From Forficula auricularia (taxonomy: Eukaryota > Arthropoda > Insecta > Dermaptera > Forficulidae), in NCBI GenBank assembly GCA_024734495.1, contig JALMQS010000154.1, positions 518,016 through 582,015 of the forward strand: 64,000 nt of DNA, in the 5' to 3' direction. The position numbers were made by a program, and so were the translations under genes. The notes beneath the pieces were generated by a model. That model was not told the DNA's origin. It was given only the letters and a program-made list of their open reading frames with translations, and made no database searches. Below are positions 23,951 through 35,567 of the stretch, piece by piece (the first letter of the stretch is position 1; each line of letters opens with the position of its first letter).

Positions 23951-25714
23951 ATCCCCCATGAATTAATTGATCGAACCCAAGTACCATGGCTGACTTTTGA
24001 GATTGAACCAATCCGACATACATCACGTATAAAAAATTTTTACTCAAAGAAGGGTAGTCATTGCTCCGGATTGCTTTTCGGCTCTAATTCCCAAGAGGGT
24101 TTTGAAATGTAATAAAAATAACCTGATCAAGTACGAATTGGAGCGAGGGTACCGTGCTTTATAACTTCCAAAATAATTGAGATTTCAAATTAGTTTGTAT
24201 TTGCCAGGAAAGCTAAAAAAACCTTCTGCAGTTAATTGCGAATTATTATTTATTTTCATTTTAGCCCATCAGAAAGGTGAATTTTATTTAGAATTCAACA
24301 TTCTTTCATTAATTACTTATCGTCAGGTTACATATTCAACAATTTTTCTAAATAGAAATTTATTACAATGTCTACGTTTCAATTTTTTCTTCCTTCCGAA
24401 TATTATTAAATGTTTTATTCTAAATAAGTTATTCTACTTTGATATCTAGGTATATGAAGTTCTCCCTAACGTAAAACAAGACCTACATCCTATTTTATAG
24501 CCTTTCTTTATCATTCTCATCAATTAATTCCTCCGTTATTTACAAAATGAAAACAGAAATAGAAGTCAAGCCCTTCATTTCTATGCAATCAACAAGTGTC
24601 AATGGCCTGCTCCTCAGAATATTTATTCAGAGCTTAGTTTGATATAAAACGCGATTGTCTGGATGTGGTTAAAGAATAGTTTATACTATTTTTACTGTAT
24701 AAATATGAATCAGTGAATATGCACTGATTCTCATTGCACAATCGCCAATTATTCCAATTATAAGTAATAGTGAAAAAGGCTGATTATTTAAATAGACTTG
24801 ATTTATTTCTGCCGCACAAAAGACAATATAATTCATTATAATTAATCGATTCTATATGATAATTTCACACACAATGGGTATGATGGGTCGACAATTAACC
24901 CGTTTTTACTGATTTAGCACTAAATTATTATGAATGTATTATTTCAACAGTGAGTTGTTAAATGACTGACAGAATCCACGAAAATGTCAGTGGTTAATTT
25001 TCAGAGGACACAAATGATGAGGATAATAGGAATGTAAAAGCAACCCCCAATCTCAAACAAGTAGATTATTTATTGGACAAAGAAGTTGATTTTTTTAGTT
25101 CGAAATTCAATTTCTATATCTCAAAGGCATCGAATTCTAAATTTTCCTTTGGAGTTGTGTGAGTGGAGTTTAATTTTAGAGTTACCAGTAAGACTTCGAA
25201 AAATGAACCTCCCAAAAGTAAATGCAAAACCTAATTTAAAATTACATCTGCTTTGCATAATTAAAGTGGAAGTGAAAAAAAATGGTCAAGTTTTATAATC
25301 GTGCCTGAATTTGTTTTTTTGCTTCGTTTTTTCAAAATATCTTAAAAACGGCTGAAATTATTTTGATTTTAAAAAAAATTAAGCAAATCCATATAGTTTT
25401 GGTCTATAAAAAAGTCCAAATGAGTAAACATCAAAAATATATTTTACGAGATATTAATAAAATATCTTGTTACAAAATATTGTGAATGCGTTAGCTCAGA
25501 AACAAGTGAGAATATCAAAAGGAAATTTTACATGTAGTTTTGATATTCACTCTAGTGGTGCATTGAGATTAAGAGCTGATTAGATTTTGGTTGAAATCGA
25601 ACCAAAAATTAAGGGGGTGTGGTAAAAAATTAAAAATTTCAAACTAATAAAAAGAAAAACGAAATATACCTACTATAAAATGAACCTATAATAAAATAGA
25701 AAGTTATTTTTTTT
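23951..25714. other. AT-rich intergenic DNA
   Basis: No gene or complete element recognised. An old repeat at about 25300-25640 is related to 22620-22880. Confidence 0.45.
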
Positions 25715-25930
25715 GGGGGCCAAAATCGGGGACTGGAGACTGGAACTCGCTCCCAGCTACCGTCTTCCCCGCGACTTATAGCCTTCAGCTGTTTCAGACC
25801 CGTATCCACAGATACCCAGCCCATAAAAACCCTTCTTCTTCTTCTTTTCACGATGAAGGGGCCAACCAAGGCCTTTAGGGGTTGCACCTTTTTGGTGTAA
25901 ATCCTTCTCTCATCATTTTCATTAAAAATA
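25715..25930 (+). mobile_element. LINE family A, 3' end
   Basis: The plus strand reads NSLPATVFPATYSLQLFQTR and IHRYPAHK, then a serine-rich stretch, HDEGANQGL and a TAG stop at about 25878. The LWNSLPxxVFPxxYxLQxFKxxI pattern is the typical end of CR1/Jockey-like reverse transcriptases. The 3' tail ends TCATCATTTTCATTAAAAA. It abuts the repeat-array element starting at 25930. It keeps only the last ~50 codons and is inactive. Confidence 0.8.
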
Positions 25931-26084
25931 AACTGCAACGGATCGTTGCTAAACTTTATCCAAATTCATTTGAAATATTAATATGTTTGTTCCTTTATTA
26001 TTAATCAGATATCACTTGCAATTTGTAGTTCATATTGAAATTAATTCAAAAATAATTCTCATTTAAGAGTCGAGGAACAACCAT

Positions 26085-26810
26085 TCTACATTGGATCTTT
26101 GACGTTTCGGTTTTTATTGGTAACCATTGCTGAAGACATAGAGAATCGACTTAAAATCAAAAATAGCCATCGATTCTCATCAATACTTGAGGAATAACAA
26201 TTCTACATTAGGTTTTGACGTTTCGATTATTATTGGTAACCATTGCTGAAAACATGGAGGAAACGACTTAAAATCAAAAATAACGATCGATTCTTATCTA
26301 ATACTAGAGGAATAACCTTATTGAATTCCATTTTTGATGTTTTGACTATTAATGGAAACCTCTACTGAAAATGTAGAAGAATCGACTTAAAATCAAAAAG
26401 ACTAAATTCTTTATGGCAAACAACTCAAGCTTGAGTTGTTTACCAAAAAGAATTTAGTCTTTTTGATTTTAAGTCGATTCTTCTACATTTTCAGTAGAGG
26501 TTTCCATTAATAGTCAAAACATCAAAAATGGAATTCAATAAGGTTATTCCTCTAGTATTAGATAAGAATCGATCGTTATTTTTGATTTTAAGTCGATTCC
26601 TCCATGTCTTCAGCAATGGTTACCAATAATAATCGAAACGTCAAAAACCTAATGTAGAATTGTTATTCCTCAAGTATTAGATGAGAATCAATCGCTATTT
26701 TTGATTTTAAGTCGATTCATCTATGTCTTCAGCAATGGTTACTAATAAAAACCGAAACGTCAAAAATCCAATATAGAATGATTATTCCTCAAGTACTAGA
26801 TGAGAATCAA
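26085..26810. repeat. Large palindrome centred at 26431
   Basis: The left side (26085-26422) and right side (26441-26810) are reverse complements, with TTTTTGATTTTAAGTCGATT and flanking minisatellite units matching in mirrored order. The centre AACTCAAGCTTGAGTT leaves no loop to speak of, so the arms are nearly contiguous. Confidence 0.85.
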
Positions 26811-27100
26811 TCGCTATTTTTGGTTTAAAGTCGATTTCTCTATGTCTTCAACAATGGTTACTAATAAAACCGAAACGTCAAAAATCCAATATAGAATGAT
26901 TATTCCTCAAGAACTAGATGAGAATCAATCGCTATTTTTGGTTTAAAATCGATTTCTCTATGTCTTCAGCAATGGTTACTAATAAAAACCGAAACGTCAA
27001 AAATCCAATATAGAATGATTATTCCTCAAGTACTAGATGAGAATCAATCGCTATTTTTGGTTTAAAATCGATTTCTCTGTCTTCAGCAAAGGTAACGGAT
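26500..27100 (+). repeat. ~118-bp minisatellite, five direct units
   Basis: CAGCAATGGTTAC landmarks occur at 26611, 26730, 26849, 26967 and 27084, giving periods of 119, 119, 118 and 117. Each unit contains GGTTACTAATAAAAACCGAA followed by ACGTCAAAAATCC, and TGAGAATCAATCGCTATTTT. Confidence 0.9.
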
Positions 27101-27804
27101 AAGAAAACAACGCAGTTGCTATGGTTACTCATAAAAATTCCTCCCAAATTTTTAGCATTTCACAGAGAGAAGCCTATCCATTCTTACTTAAGTTAGGTTA
27201 AATGAGCTATATTAAAACGATCAAATGAATAAATTTAAAATTTTTTTAAAAGTACTATCTTACTTTAGAGTAAAGTACTTTAAAATATAATTTTACTAAA
27301 AACTTTATTTAACCTTTTTTGTGGTCCCCAAGGTACTTAATTAGGATATTAAATTTCATCAAAATTGGTTAAGTCATTTTCAAAATATTTAGAAAAAATA
27401 AAAAAGTACCGAAATAAAGTACTAATGTTTGTGGGCCGATATGTACCAAAAACTAATCAGCGCTTCATTTTGTTAAACTAATGGTAGGTTTTCAATTTCA
27501 TTTCAATCGGTGCAACGGTGTGGAAAACAATCGTGGGCCAAAAAGCGATACACATACATACATCCATCCATACGCACGCACTAAATGAAAAAATCGCCCT
27601 TTTTTGGCCTCTCGACGAGACCCCATGTAATTTTTGACAAAACCGTCACGTGTTAAAATTCAACCTATATGAATACTACAATTTGTGACTTTAATTGAGT
27701 CCATGGGTTCCGTAGTCTTTACCTGAGGACCCTTTGAAGCCACGCTTGCCCCGAGAGCGATTGCAATACTTTACCCATGCTTTGCATTGGATAAAGCAAA
27801 AAGT

Positions 27805-28858
27805 GGGTTAAAAAATAGAATTACCAATATAATTATTAGACCCTTCAACCAATTTGTACGAAAATTGCATATGCACCCTATACGACCTTATGAAAATGGC
27901 TCAGTATTTAAAATTGATAGTGACCAAAAATAGGGAAGGGGGTTCAAAAATAATTTAAAATAATAACATTTTCAAACAAAAATTAATGAAAGCTGATATT
28001 TCTAATTGAATAGTCTCATATTTTGTATAAAAAATTAAAAAAAACATTTTATAAAAGGAGATATTATATATATTAATTGCTGATGGGCTCAAAATTAAGA
28101 AGGTTCATTCGTAAATACCTAATCATAAATTATTTTATTAAATATTAAATATAAGAGAGACGAGAATTATTATATTTTTGAATTATTTTTATAACATCGT
28201 TCTTGGGATTAAACGTGTAAAAATATAGTAGGTATAATAACCCCCAAAGTCAAAGAAATATCTATATGAATTGCAAGAAGATTAAAGCGTGGATTAAATG
28301 TATTCTGTTAATTAAAATTGATTAAAAAAAAATTTGTTTCAATTAATAATTTGATAAAAAATTGATATCTAAAAGTTTATGTTAAATTTATTTTCATTTA
28401 TCTTTTACTGATAATTTTCCTTATTTTAAAAAAAAATATTCTTTCATTTTTTCTGTTTTAGAGAATCGAGCCCAGTTAGAGAAATGCATTCAAGATAATG
28501 GGAATTAAAAACGGCATTTTATTCATTTGTGTGGCCTGAAATCAACCAGTGCAGACGCGCAAGCCATTCTTCCAAGGTAAAAGCAAATCGGCTAAACTCT
28601 AATTAATTTTGATACATCATTAATACATTAATTAGGATAAGTCATATTAATATTACGACATCATATTATACTGAAAACAGCCAAATCTCAGCTTCAAAAC
28701 GTTATCTTTTATCAAAAATAATTAATTAAAAATTAAAAGGCAAATATTTTGGTGAATATATCAACCAATTAGTTAATTATAGTTCTTAATTTTAATGTTT
28801 CTCTATCCGATCGGCTGTTTGAACCATTGATAAATGATAGATAAAATATTTAAAATTA
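27805..28858. other. AT-rich intergenic DNA
   Basis: No gene. 27940-28090 is the inverted partner of the dispersed repeat at 23340-23480. Confidence 0.45.
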
Positions 28859-28862
28859 AAAA

Positions 28863-28901
28863 GACTGATGATGAAGTCCAATCCTTAGAAACTATAGTCT
28901 C
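28863..28901 (+). ncRNA. Degenerate hammerhead-like motif, single copy
   Basis: CTGATGA (28865-28871) is followed after a weakly paired interval by GAAACTATAGTC (28888-28899). The outer sequence GACTGATGA..GAAACTATAGTCTC..AAATAAATTATA is homologous to the better-preserved motif at 41341. Helix II here is poor (TGAAG opposite CCTTA), so it is probably inactive. Confidence 0.5.
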
Positions 28902-29224
28902 TAACAAATAAATTATATAAAAATATATTTTATTTCACTTCAAGAACCAATATATTTTTCAAAACAAAAAAATGTTTATTATAGAAATATTTGAAATAAC
29001 GGTTAATAATTTGAAAATTTAAAGATCCACTTGAAATTTTTAAGTAGACTTTATATACATATTTATTGAAATACTCTAAATGTTTGACATTTTTGGGGTG
29101 CGATGCATCAACAGCATCCCACTGATAAGGAGATATCATAAATTACTAATGGTCGCAAAAATTCAGGGGGAGGGGTTATTTCGGAAATAATTGTAAATTA
29201 TTTCATTAAATATTAAATACGAGA
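28902..29224. other. AT-rich intergenic DNA
   Basis: No gene seen. The minus-strand open frame at 28930-29139 is AT-driven. Confidence 0.45.
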
Positions 29225-29312
29225 TTTTCGTGCGTGGCTTTCGGCACGCCCCTCGAAGCTTGGCCCTCCGGGCTGGTGCCCTGGCGGGCTGCGTCTCGGT
29301 CCAAAAATTTTA
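29225..29312. other. GC-rich island
   Basis: A GC-rich block (GGCACGCCCCTCGAAGCTTG..GGGCTGGTGCCCTGGCGGGC..CGTCTCGGTCC) in AT-rich DNA. The TCTCGGTCC motif also occurs at the end of the GC-rich part of the repeat at 12234. Likely part of a mobile element of the same general kind. Confidence 0.45.
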
Positions 29313-31392
29313 TTCCTCTTAAAAAACCACACTCCAAATGTATTCCTGCAAACTCCCGAAAATACATAGTCTCTTAAAAGTTTCGCCTCATTTTCGTCCT
29401 GACACAGCCACAGAAATGAGGCTCTAGATATGAATCTGGAAGTTTTTTTTTCTATAATTGTGATATTTTTTGTGTGGAAGTAGATTTATTTAAATAAGTG
29501 GGATAGTGTGAGGAGGAGAATTATATTATATCATTTTTATAAATTTGGGATCGATAATCGATAAAAGGCTCCAAATATTTAAAAGAGATCAGGTGTTGTT
29601 TGTATGACAGGCTGCTCCAGTACTGCCATGAGAAACACGGGCATGCGTCTTTTAAGTCGTTCAATTTTGTAAAAATCAAAAAATAAGAATAACAAAATTT
29701 AGGTAGATTTTTAAAAAATTATAAAAAAGTGGCAAATTATTGAAAAATAAACAAATAATATATAAAATATAAATCAAATAAGATGTGATTAATTTCTTCT
29801 TCTGTGCGCAAAGAAAAGCGAATTGAATATTTAATTTTTGAGTGGTGAGGGGGGGGAGGAATAATTATCAATATATTTAATGTTTCTTAATTTAAAATCA
29901 ATTGGAGTCTTTCATTTCAAAATTCGAGTTCAAATTACAATTATATTTCAAATTTGCCTCGTTAATGAAAATCGATTCGAGTCCTTCAGTTTAAAATCCG
30001 AACTGACAATTATATTTCAAATTTGCCTCGTTAATATATTTAATGTTTCTTAATTTAAAATCAATTGGTGTTTTTCATTTTCATTCGAGTTCAAATGAAT
30101 ACAATATTATCTCGACACAAAGTCTAAATCAAAAATATATAGTTTTTAGTAATGAAGCTGTTGAAGTTTTTATTTTTGTGATTAATTTGATTAAAGTTTG
30201 AGTTTTTATTTAAATCACACATAATTAATTATAATTATTTATTGAAACAAATAAATACAATATAAATACAACGTGTCGATCGACTTATTCTGCGATAATT
30301 CTCAAGTATGAGCACCCACTCCGATTATAGGTTAACTGAGCCAATCACGTGTACTTCATGTTTATCTCGACTCAAAACACAAATATACCGACGGCATCAG
30401 CGCCCCTGTCGGCAGCATTACGTTAGCGTTGCTGCAAATTAATCTGGGCTATTATATATATAATAAGAGAAAGGGCAGATTGTATGGTAAAGTCACGTGG
30501 ATGGCCACATCAGTTTATTTCATTCCAATCTTATATTAAGTGATTTTTTATGAAAATTGATAAAAAAATAAAATTTCCTTAGTTGATTTTCTTATGGGGC
30601 CAAGTTGTTGGCAAGTCAAAAACAGGGCGGATTGGCCTTCTGTTTTCAGCTGCCGCTGCTGCTTCTGGATGTTTGCAAAAAGGAAGCTCATCCGGTTGAT
30701 TTATCATCCCTCTCTCTCTTTAATGTTCTTCGTTTCTCGTTCAACATCAATCAATTAACTTTGCCCTTTGTGCTTTTGCGTCGTCAAACTCATATTCTTC
30801 ATCCTCCCTTCCTCCCTTCTCCTCTTCACCTTCTCCATTTCCCTTTTTGCCTTGACTTATCCAGCACCCCATCTCCGTCACTCCTTGTCTGTAAGTCTGT
30901 ATGTCTCCTGTTCGACGCGTGCGCGAGTTTCGATACCATTTGATGAATTTCCTATTATATTATATTAGCTTTCAAAAGATGGATGGCAACGGAGACAAAT
31001 GAACACTCAACATACCCCACCTACACTCACAAACGCATATAATATATATATATCTACGCATATCACAATTCATATATTTATATATTACCTAAATGAATAG
31101 AATTTATTTACGAATAGGTCTAAATGTCATGGAAAATTTAATTTGTATTTATGTATAATGGTTAAAAAATCTTAATCAATGAAATTATTTCTTTACTGGC
31201 TGGCCAAGGAGAAAGTGTTCCACTTACAATGTAATTAATTTTCATATAAACCTCAGTCAGTTTTTCTTAACTGAGGGGCCACAGAATTTTCAGTCGGGCC
31301 TCGAAAAATAATTTAAAAATTCTTATTACTGAAGCCTATATAAACGCTGTTTATTAATGTTAATACAAATTATTATTATTATTTCCGTCCAT
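29313..31392. other. AT-rich intergenic DNA
   Basis: No gene called. 29880-30090 contains short internal duplications (TCGAATTTGCCTCGTTAAT-like and TTAATTTAAAATCAATTGG). The 112-codon frame at 30605-30943 is a CT-rich low-complexity reading and is not accepted as a gene. Confidence 0.45.
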
Positions 31393-31690
31393 AATTTGTA
31401 TTAATTTGAAAGTTTATAATAGAAAAATAAGGACAAGTTTTTATGTGTGACTTTTTATTTATCAGCCAACGTTTTGTCAACTTTGCCGACTTCTTCAGGG
31501 CACAATTATAAAAACATTATTAATATGAAGTTACAAAAGTACAATTACAATTCTAGAACAAACATTCTTATAATTGTAGAAGCCCTGAAGAAGTCGGCAA
31601 AGTCGAGGAAACGTTGGCTGATAAATAAAAAGTCACACATAAAAACTTGTCCTTATTTTCCTATTATAAACTTTCAAGTTAATACAAATT
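31393..31690. mobile_element. Foldback element with hammerhead-like arms
   Basis: Arms 31393-31500 and 31582-31690 are reverse complements over ~108 bp with an ~80-bp spacer, including GGCTGATAAATAAAAAGTCA and CACATAAAAACTTGTCC. Each arm has an outward-facing core: CTGAAGA (plus 31585-31591), then GTCGGCAAAGTCGAG, GAAAC (31608-31612) and GTT. In the minus-strand arm helix II pairs fully (GTCGGC/GTTGAC with G-U pairs), but GAAAC is AAAAC. Non-coding. Confidence 0.72.
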
Positions 31691-31799
31691 TGAGTTGAAA
31701 ATATTTTGTTTGCCGAGAGTAGGATTGCGCGAAATACACGATTTTCTAATATTAAACACCCATACGCGCTTAAATTGGATACTAACCGAACAAACGCAT

Positions 31800-32045
31800 T
31801 CGCTAATACGTTTATCTCTATGACTTCTAGAGACTGTGGACCTCTCTTTCCTTGACCATCTTCCCAGCTACATATAACCTTCAGTCTTTCAAGTCATGCA
31901 TCCACAAATACCTACAACTCCGACCCAATCCTTGAAATCACTTCTTATTTTCACGATATAAGGGTCCACCGCAGACTACAGAGGTTGTACCTTTTTGGTG
32001 CAACTTCTTCTTGTATCAAAATCATTATAAATAAATAAAAATAAT
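31800..32045 (+). mobile_element. LINE family A, 3' end, decayed
   Basis: Keeps the order CTTCCCAGCTACATATAACC..CAGTC..TGCATCCACAAATACCTA..TTTTCACGATATAAGGG..GTACCTTTTTGGTGCAAC..AAAATCATT. This parallels the copy at 25715 with more substitutions and ends in an A-rich tail. The frame is broken by stops. Confidence 0.65.
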
Positions 32046-32610
32046 AATAAAAAAAAAGATGTTTAAATTATCTATAACACATGGAGTGTTTGGGGATGGG
32101 AATTCGAATTTTGAAAAAGTTTTTAAATTTAAAATTTTGAATTTTTATGAAATGTTAAGTTGATTTGATAGCTCCAACACCTCTGATTCAATAGTTGACA
32201 ATTTCTGGTGATTTTATTTAGAAATCTTAACTTTACTAGTATATTATGTAATTTTAACTCTAGAAATAAAAAATATAAATAGATATTAAAAATATTATAT
32301 CTAACCTTTGATTACTATCAAAACATATATTCAGTTCAATAAAAACCAATCATTTTATTTTCTTCCTTATCTTTATAAATACTATAATTTATCTGTGATG
32401 TTGTTTACAAGAAACATATTGATCAGCGCCGAGGCTAGTGGCATTGCATACATGGTGACCCAAAACATGTCACATCACTGTCATGCAAGTGCGACTTACT
32501 TCACATTTTGCTAGATAACACAAGTAATTATTTATTTTGTTGAAAATCATTTAGAAAGTGTTACCCCTAGATCATTTCACTGGTCGTTGAGTCACTCGTC
32601 TGTATCGTCA
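32046..32610. other. AT-rich intergenic DNA
   Basis: No gene recognised. Confidence 0.45.
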
Positions 32611-33430
32611 CTATAGATATCATCATCATTGAGTATACAGTCCTAAGACTGGTTTGATGCAACAATCCGTCTCCACTCGACTCTGTCCCCCGCCAGCTGT
32701 TTGACCTCTCTAAATGTCTGGCATCCCATATCCCCAATTATTTGGTTGAAATATTCTAATCTGGGTCTTCCCCTTCCCTTTTCTTTCCCACCTCCCCCTC
32801 CAAGATATCCTTAAGCAGTCCCCCATGTCTCAGTGTGTGCCCCATCATCTGACCTCTTCTCTTCTTCAGACTCTTCCACAAGGTTCTTCTTTCTCCGATT
32901 CTTCCAAGAACTTCTTCATTTGTAATTTTATCCATCCATTTGATATTCATCATTCTTCTGTAGCACCACATTTCGAAAGCCTCTAATCTCTTTCTCTCCG
33001 CTTCTCTAATTGTCCAGGTTTCATACCCGTACATGGCTATGCTCCATACATATGTCTTCAATAGCAACTTCCTGTTTTCTAAGCTGATTGAGGAGGAGCA
33101 TAGTAGTTTTTGTTTTGAATTAAACCCCATTTTTGCTTGGGCAATTCTTGATTTAATTTCGTTTTCGCTCCTCCCATCCCATGTTATTTTACTTCCTAGG
33201 TAGCGGAATTCCTTAACTCCTTCTAGGTTTTCTTGGTTAATTTTGATGCATTCCTGTCTCGTTTGTTCTTTTTTTGTACATACTAGGACCTTGCGGTTTT
33301 ATTCTTGTTTATTTTCATTTTGATTTCTTCTATTAGGATTTGGTTAATTCCATTCAGGGCGTCCTCTAATTCTTTTTTATTGCTTCCTAGAAGGGCAATG
33401 TCATCGGCAAGAGATAGTGTCTATTTTTTT
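32611..33430 (-). pseudogene. LINE B reverse transcriptase, 3' portion with catalytic box
   Basis: The minus strand reads, in order: LADDIALLGSNKKEL (the (F/Y)ADD catalytic motif of the RT palm, with L for the first aromatic), a VLVCTKKEQTRQECIKIN segment, EFRYLGSKITWDGRSENEI, KSRIAQAKMGFNSKQKLL, LLLKTYVWSIAMYGYETWT, RLEAFEMWCYRRMM, and GQMMGHTLRHGGLLKDILEG. This is the palm-to-thumb half of an endonuclease/RT LINE protein. There is a frameshift between the KINKNK and VLVC segments near 33300, and another near 32770 that destroys the C-terminus kept in the 10775 copy. The 3' end is the TCATCATCATTGAGTATACA tail at 32616. The 5' end stops at a poly-T and the foldback at 33460. Confidence 0.88.
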
Positions 33431-33459
33431 TTTTTTGTTCAGCGAGAATGATGTAGATT

Positions 33460-33775
33460 CTAGGTGAAACATATTTAATAAAATTTAAATTTAAAAAATA
33501 TAAATTACTAGGTAGTTTTCACAAATAAAAGATAAATTGGTTTAGTTATGGTATATGTATTTCGGGTTACGAGCCCATCTAAGGGATTTCGAGAAAACTT
33601 AAAAAACTTTCTTTGTGAACTCCTGAAGATGGGCTCGTAACCCGAAATATATATACAGTCTTGCTCTTAACCAATTTGTCTTTTATTTGCGAAAGCTACC
33701 CAGTAATTTATATTTTTTAAATTTTAATTTTATAGCAATTTTTTTCCACGATACTGCTATCTCATGTTTCACGTT
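33460..33775. mobile_element. Foldback element with hammerhead-like arms
   Basis: Left arm 33460-33582 and right arm 33620-33775 are reverse complements with a ~40-bp spacer. Shared segments include TATTTCGGGTTACGAGCCCA and AAATTTAAAAAATATAAATTAC. Right-arm core on plus: CTGAAGA (33622-33628), T, GGG/CCC helix II, GAAA (33643-33646), then TATATATAC. In the left arm CTGAAGA is reduced to CTTAGA. It abuts the 5'-truncated LINE B copy. Confidence 0.72.
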
Positions 33776-33799
33776 ACGTATTTAGTTGGGCACCTAAGT

Positions 33800-33940
33800 T
33801 TAGATTAGGGCTGTCCAACCCGTGACCCGCGGGCCGCATGCTGTCCAGCACTGCAATGATTGTGGCCCAACATAAAATCATAAACTTCCTTAAAACATTG
33901 AGATTTATATGTAGAGATATATTTATTCCCTTCTTCGAAA
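33800..33940 (+). mobile_element. hAT-like fragment (GGGCTGTCCAACCCGTG)
   Basis: Contains AGGGCTGTCCAACCCGTGAC and CCGCGGGCCGCATGCTGTCC, a signature at the ends of many animal hAT elements, followed by AACATTGAGATTTATATGTA, which is repeated at 34424-34443. No transposase coding is visible. Confidence 0.6.
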
Positions 33941-34372
33941 TATGAATGTATGTTACATTTGTACAATACACGTGAAGCTTTTTTCAAGAATAGAATTCAC
34001 TAAAAGCAAAATGATAAGCTCAACTATATAAGATAAAAAAATAATGAAGTTTCGAATATTTAAAAATTGTTCTTTTCATATTTTCATTTTCTAAAGTATT
34101 TATTATTTCAGTAATTTATATGCTAGGACACTAACCAAGTATATAGTTATCATTCTAGTACCCAAGGAGACAAGGAATTGAGATTTTCTAGAACAATCAC
34201 AATTAATTGATAATTTCTCGCCTGGACTAAAACTTGTCAGGACTTGTCTTTTAGATCTTTGCACGTTCTTATATGTCAATAGATAATGGATAGTCAGGGA
34301 TTATTATATCCGTGACCCTTTTAAAAAATAAATTATCATTCCTCATATCCTTCTTTAATCCCATTCGATTTA

Positions 34373-34450
34373 AACCAGGGCTGTCCAACCCGTGGCCCAA
34401 TATAAAGTCACAAAATTCCTTAAAACATTGAGATTTATATGTAGATACTG
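34373..34450 (+). mobile_element. hAT-like fragment, second copy
   Basis: CAGGGCTGTCCAACCCGTGG is followed by AATATAAAGTCACAAAATTC and AACATTGAGATTTATATGTA. It is the same element end as at 33800-33940, lacking the GCGGGCCGCATG segment. Confidence 0.6.
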
Positions 34451-34844
34451 GAAAATACACAACAATTTGGCCTGATAATTTTTTTCTCTAAAATAAGAAA
34501 TCTGAAAAATCTACTGTGAAGTTTTCGAAAAATAAAAGTGCTAATTTTAAATTTTACTGGAACTAGATTTCAAGATTTCCGAAAAAATTATCATCATTTT
34601 GGTCTATTTTCGACTCCATTTTTATTAGAAATAAATTTTCTACTTGTAAACTTTCTGATTGAATGTTCTAGAACAACAATAAGATACCGATCTGAAAGAA
34701 AAATTGAATATTGTCTCTTTATTAGAATTTTATATTAATTATCTATCCAGGAAAAAATATAAACAAATACTAATACATAATATCATTTTTTGTACGTATT
34801 TATTAGGTTATATATTTACATATTCGAGAAGATCAATCTTGTAT

Positions 34845-35160
34845 TATTAAAAGAGAAAGAAAAAAACTTTTAATTTTTGAAAAATTTATTATTGTTAAAA
34901 CATGTTTCGGGCCTAGTCGAACCCATCTTCTGTTAACACAAAACACTTTTTACTTTACATAATTATTTCATATATTACAACTTTAACAAAAATATCTGAA
35001 CAAAAGCAAAAAACGAAAAGAAAGTCAAAAAACAATCATCAAACTCAAATGTAACATCTTTGACATTTTTCTTTTGTACCAAAACATGTTTTATTGTAAC
35101 AATCATCAATTTTTCAAAAAATTAAGAAATTTTTTTCTTTCTTAATAATAGGTACAAGAT
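34845..35160. mobile_element. Foldback element, degenerate hammerhead family
   Basis: The left arm (34845-34905) and right arm (35085-35160) are inverted copies sharing TATTATTAA, AAGAAAGAAAAAAA and AAAACATGTTTT-like segments. Minus strand of the left arm: CAGAAGA, T, GGG..CCC, GAAACATGTT. It has helix II and a palindromic ACATGT stem III, but the first core motif has A for U. Confidence 0.5.
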
Positions 35161-35565
35161 GATATGAAGAATAGGGAAGTTATATTAATTAAAAACAAAA
35201 ATGGATAATACCTACATTGATTTATATATTGATCTCCTGTATGGGTTTTACTTTACTTTTATATTTTTATAAATAAAATAAATCGTTTTTATTTATATTT
35301 ATTATTTTGATAGCTATTTATTTTATTTTGACAGCCAAAAAGCGGAAATAACGAACAGGAATAGGAAATAGCAGCCACCGAACTGAACATGGATAATCCC
35401 ATCCCTTAAACGGAGTCTATATTATATTATTCTTTTTCCAGTCTACTTTTATTTATTTATTTATTTTCGTTTCTATTTTTGTCGTACTAATTTCCCATAA
35501 AAGAAAATTCGTCTTAGCTGTTTATCCGTCCTTAGCCTCAACAATATCATTAAACAACTTTCTTT
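35161..35565. other. AT-rich intergenic DNA
   Basis: No gene seen. Confidence 0.45.
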
Positions 35566-35567
35566 GG

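Larger units (their letters stand above)
25930..27804 (+). mobile_element. Repeat-array element, long copy with palindrome and minisatellite
   Basis: Same family as 8941-9634 and 59226-60926. From left to right: start AAACTGCAACGGATCGTTGC; about three ~118-bp units in inverted orientation (26085-26425); a palindrome centre at 26423-26440 (CAACTCAAGCTTGAGTTG); five direct units (26500-27100); and the conserved 3' half ending CATTGGATAAAGCAAAAAGT. A short CATACATACATCCATCCAT microsatellite lies at 27551-27572. Non-coding. The 5'/3' subterminal inverted motif, minisatellite and microsatellite suggest a Helentron-associated (HINE-like) element (inference). Confidence 0.7.

Noticed and set aside
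30605..30943. 112-codon plus-strand open frame rich in Leu/Ser/Pro
   Set aside because: CT-rich low-complexity sequence gives open readings in two overlapping frames. No signal peptide, motif or splice context supports a gene.
34538..34738. 66-codon plus frame
   Set aside because: No motif, AT-driven, not conserved in any repeat copy here.
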